Source: Deinococcus marmoris (GTDB lineage: Bacteria; Deinococcota; Deinococci; Deinococcales; Deinococcaceae). From it: 6,976 bases of DNA. The stretch covers positions 1-6,976 of the forward strand of contig NZ_MSTI01000021.1 of assembly GCF_001949125.1 (NCBI RefSeq), read 5' to 3'. Each line of letters opens with the position of its first letter. The stretch's first letter is position 1. A program made the translations under genes and the position numbers. A model generated the notes under the pieces. It worked only from the letters and a program-made list of their open reading frames with translations, did no database searches and was not told the origin of the DNA. Positions 5,815 to 6,976 of this stretch are shown here, piece by piece.

Positions 5815-6438
5815 GTGCCTGAATCTCCCCAAGGTGCCGGGACGAGCGCCTGAAGGCCCAGGTCAGGCCCTGCACGGTCATACCTGCGAAAGGGAGGCCG
5901 TTGTGGTCTACAGCATGGCCCGCCAGATAATCGTCCATGTAGTGGGGCTGGTTCAGCTCACGCAGGTGGCGTGTGACCGAGTTGCTCCAGTCGGGCGGCG
6001 CGTCCGACATCTCGGGTGCGGGAAACAGGGGGTGCTGGTGCGCCGCCACCACCCGGACGCCCTCGCCTTCGAAGACCAGCAGACTGATGTAATCCACGCC
6101 CAGCGGCTTGGCCAGCAGCCGGGCAGCGCTCAACGTCATCTCTTCCGGGGTCAGGTCCAGATCCATCAGACCGGTCACGCCTTCGAGGACATGCGCCTGT
6201 TCCAGTCCCCGGTACAGCTCGGCGTTGCGCACCGGCTGCGCGTTCAGGCCGCGCTTCAACTCCAGATTCTGGAGACACAGTTCCAGTTCGCTGACCACCA
6301 GATCGGCCAGGTCTTCCAGCGCCTAGAGATCGTCGGCGCTTGGCGGGTGGGGCTGGTCATCGGTGACGCCCAGTGTCCCGATGCGGTGGCCTGTGGGCGT
6401 GGTCAGCGGCACCCCGGCGTACATGTGGATGTGAGGTG
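5807..6438 (-). pseudogene. Broken GAF-domain sensor gene (probably part of a histidine kinase)
   Basis: Read on the minus strand, the frame enters from repeat copy 2 and immediately gives the end of a GAF domain ([11 protein letters not shown], then GHRIGTLGV). It meets an amber TAG (6325-6323) in DDL*ALEDLADLVVSEL, then continues in the same frame. A short helical linker follows, then a second GAF-like domain with GVTGLMDLDLTPEEM, RLLAKPLGVDYISLLVFEGEGVRV and VDHNGLPFAGMTVQGLTW. It stops at a TGA (5809-5807) inside the final codons of the dehydrogenase gene, without any kinase domain. Deinococcal proteins of this sort usually have GAF domains followed by HisKA and HATPase. The gene is therefore damaged three times: 5' truncation at the repeat boundary (6439), an internal stop that probably arose from CAG, and loss of the 3' part. 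A 163-residue product could still start within the frame at a GTG near 6298, but it would be a sensor without output. Confidence 0.75.
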
Positions 6439-6613
6439 ATACGGACTCCGATTGAAAGGTGTTGAAAACACCTGGAAATCCGAGCAGGCGTCCAAGCGTC
6501 CTCATGGGCGCTGTTCTGGACAAGACAGCGAGAAGGAGAAAAACGGGTTCCGGGCGTGGAGTGCAGGAATCGGCGCTGTCCCGATTTCTGCGCGAAACAG
6601 ACGGAATCCGTAT
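6439..6613 (+). repeat. Small non-coding dispersed repeat, copy 2 (175 bp)
   Basis: It has the same ends as copy 1 (ATACGGACTCCG and CGGAATCCGTAT) and closely similar sequence throughout. Two differences stand out. A 41-base segment (6486-6526) replaces two bases of copy 1. The main hairpin (6561-6593) has its seven-base loop as CGCTGTC, the reverse complement of copy 1's GACAGCG, with two substitutions in the right arm. The small GGTGTT/AACACC hairpin is kept at 6458-6472 with a changed loop. The left end abuts the truncated GAF gene, so insertion or recombination here broke that gene. Confidence 0.85.
6486..6526. repeat. 41-base extra segment within repeat copy 2
   Basis: This segment takes the place of the two bases GG in copy 1, between the shared words CCGAGC and AGCGAGAAGG. 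It contains GTCCA and AGCG in its left half and CGCT and TGGAC in its right half, so it can fold as an imperfect hairpin. It may be a module present in a long subtype of the repeat and lost from the short subtype, or a later insertion. Confidence 0.55.
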
Positions 6614-6883
6614 GATCAATGGTTCGGACAGTTTTCAGCAGGTACGCTGCCAGCAGAACGGTGTTCTTCAACCGTTGCCCGAATTAAACTCAATCCGACA
6701 CCGACACCTGGATTGATATTATTTATTTGCCCTGCCAGATAGCCCTGTTGATCAATCGGAGACACATCACCTGAATACAGAACATTCTGTGTCCAGCAGA
6801 GCCTTGGACGTCTCGCGACACCCTACTTTTTCTCCGCTCCATCCAGCACGCGACGCCACCCAAAACTGTCCGAACCATTGATG
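6614..6883. mobile_element. 270-bp element with 21-bp perfect terminal inverted repeats, non-coding
   Basis: The 21 bases at 6615-6635 are the exact reverse complement of 6862-6882; key words are GGTTCGGACAG on the left and CTGTCCGAACC on the right. With the flanking repeat ends, the symmetry extends to 34 bases (6602-6635 against 6862-6895) with two mismatches. The interior of about 226 bases has no recognisable protein: the best frames are short, and none shows transposase motifs. It also includes an AT-rich patch (about 6711-6730) and CGATTGATCAATCG-like symmetry near 6750-6759. It looks like a MITE or the eroded ends of an insertion sequence. No clear target duplication is seen beyond the TAT/ATA that both flanks share with the neighbouring repeats. 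Confidence 0.55.
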
Positions 6884-6909
6884 ATACGGACTCCGAATAA
6901 AAAGCGCAG
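6884..6909 (+). repeat. Left end of a third small repeat, divergent or truncated
   Basis: The bases ATACGGACTCCGA match the left end of copies 1 and 2 exactly. The following bases (ATAAAAAG against TTGAAAGG) match only partly, and then similarity is lost. No right end (CGGAATCCGTAT) occurs before the window stops. It is either a solo end left after a rearrangement or the start of a different repeat subtype sharing the same terminus. Confidence 0.5.
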
Positions 6910-6976
6910 ACTGGAGCATCGCTAAATTCTATTCAACCATCATTGTTCGCCACAGTGCCGCCGACAACCCGATCTC

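Noticed and set aside
5152..5832. 226-residue minus-strand frame opposite the dehydrogenase gene
   Set aside because: It lies antisense to a well-supported FAD protein and shows no recognisable motifs.
6323..6619. 98-residue minus-strand frame joining repeat copy 2 to the GAF fragment
   Set aside because: Its first two thirds are translation of the repeat; only the part from [11 protein letters not shown] onward is GAF sequence, listed under the pseudogene.
6357..6742. Small frames across repeat copy 2 and the 270-bp element, including one starting [16 protein letters not shown]
   Set aside because: They arise from repeat sequence and short open stretches; no transposase motif could be confirmed.
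1..6976. CRISPR array, tRNA or rRNA genes
   Set aside because: No regularly spaced direct repeats and no cloverleaf or ribosomal RNA sequence were recognised on either strand.

Overview
The window looks like accessory DNA from a high-GC bacterium, most probably Deinococcus or a close relative. This is inferred from four things: GC-rich third positions, a soluble PAS-GAF histidine kinase and a second GAF-domain sensor fragment, a short secreted protein of a type I associate with deinococci, and dispersed small repeats with ends ATACGGACTCCG / CGGAATCCGTAT. No database search was possible, so the genus is an inference.

Layout. At the left edge (1-244, minus strand) is the N-terminal part of an IS1-type transposase with a four-cysteine zinc ribbon. 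Just upstream of it, on the same strand, is a small secreted protein (291-683) that seems to have lost its C-terminal half. A stretch without a convincing gene (684-1008) separates it from an intact, soluble orphan sensor histidine kinase on the plus strand (1009-2679: PAS, GAF, HisKA, HATPase). Beyond the kinase lies repeat copy 1 (2723-2858), held between the arms of a 13-bp perfect inverted repeat. Next is an AT-rich island (2878-3189) and two decayed gene ends: an unidentified C-terminal fragment (3190-3318) and a remnant of a VbhA/Fic-type antitoxin that still carries the inhibitory motif SLRIEG (3352-3540).

The best-preserved unit is a two-gene operon at 3676-5814. It encodes a Tat-signal small subunit (gluconate 2-dehydrogenase subunit 3 family) and a GMC-family flavoprotein with a three-cysteine motif. 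Together they should form a periplasmic sugar or polyol dehydrogenase. The small subunit would carry the flavoprotein through the Tat pore and the flavoprotein would pass electrons out of the cytoplasmic dehydrogenation site. No cytochrome c subunit gene is adjacent, so the electron acceptor must be encoded elsewhere or be different.

The right end is genomic debris. A GAF-domain sensor gene on the minus strand (5807-6438) is cut at its 5' side by repeat copy 2, interrupted by an amber codon, and ends abruptly inside the last codons of the dehydrogenase gene. Repeat copy 2 (6439-6613), a roughly 270-bp element with 21-bp perfect terminal inverted repeats (6614-6883), and the left end of a third repeat (6884 onward) fill the rest. 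The most notable structural signal is that the two full repeat copies carry the same 33-nt hairpin in opposite orientations.
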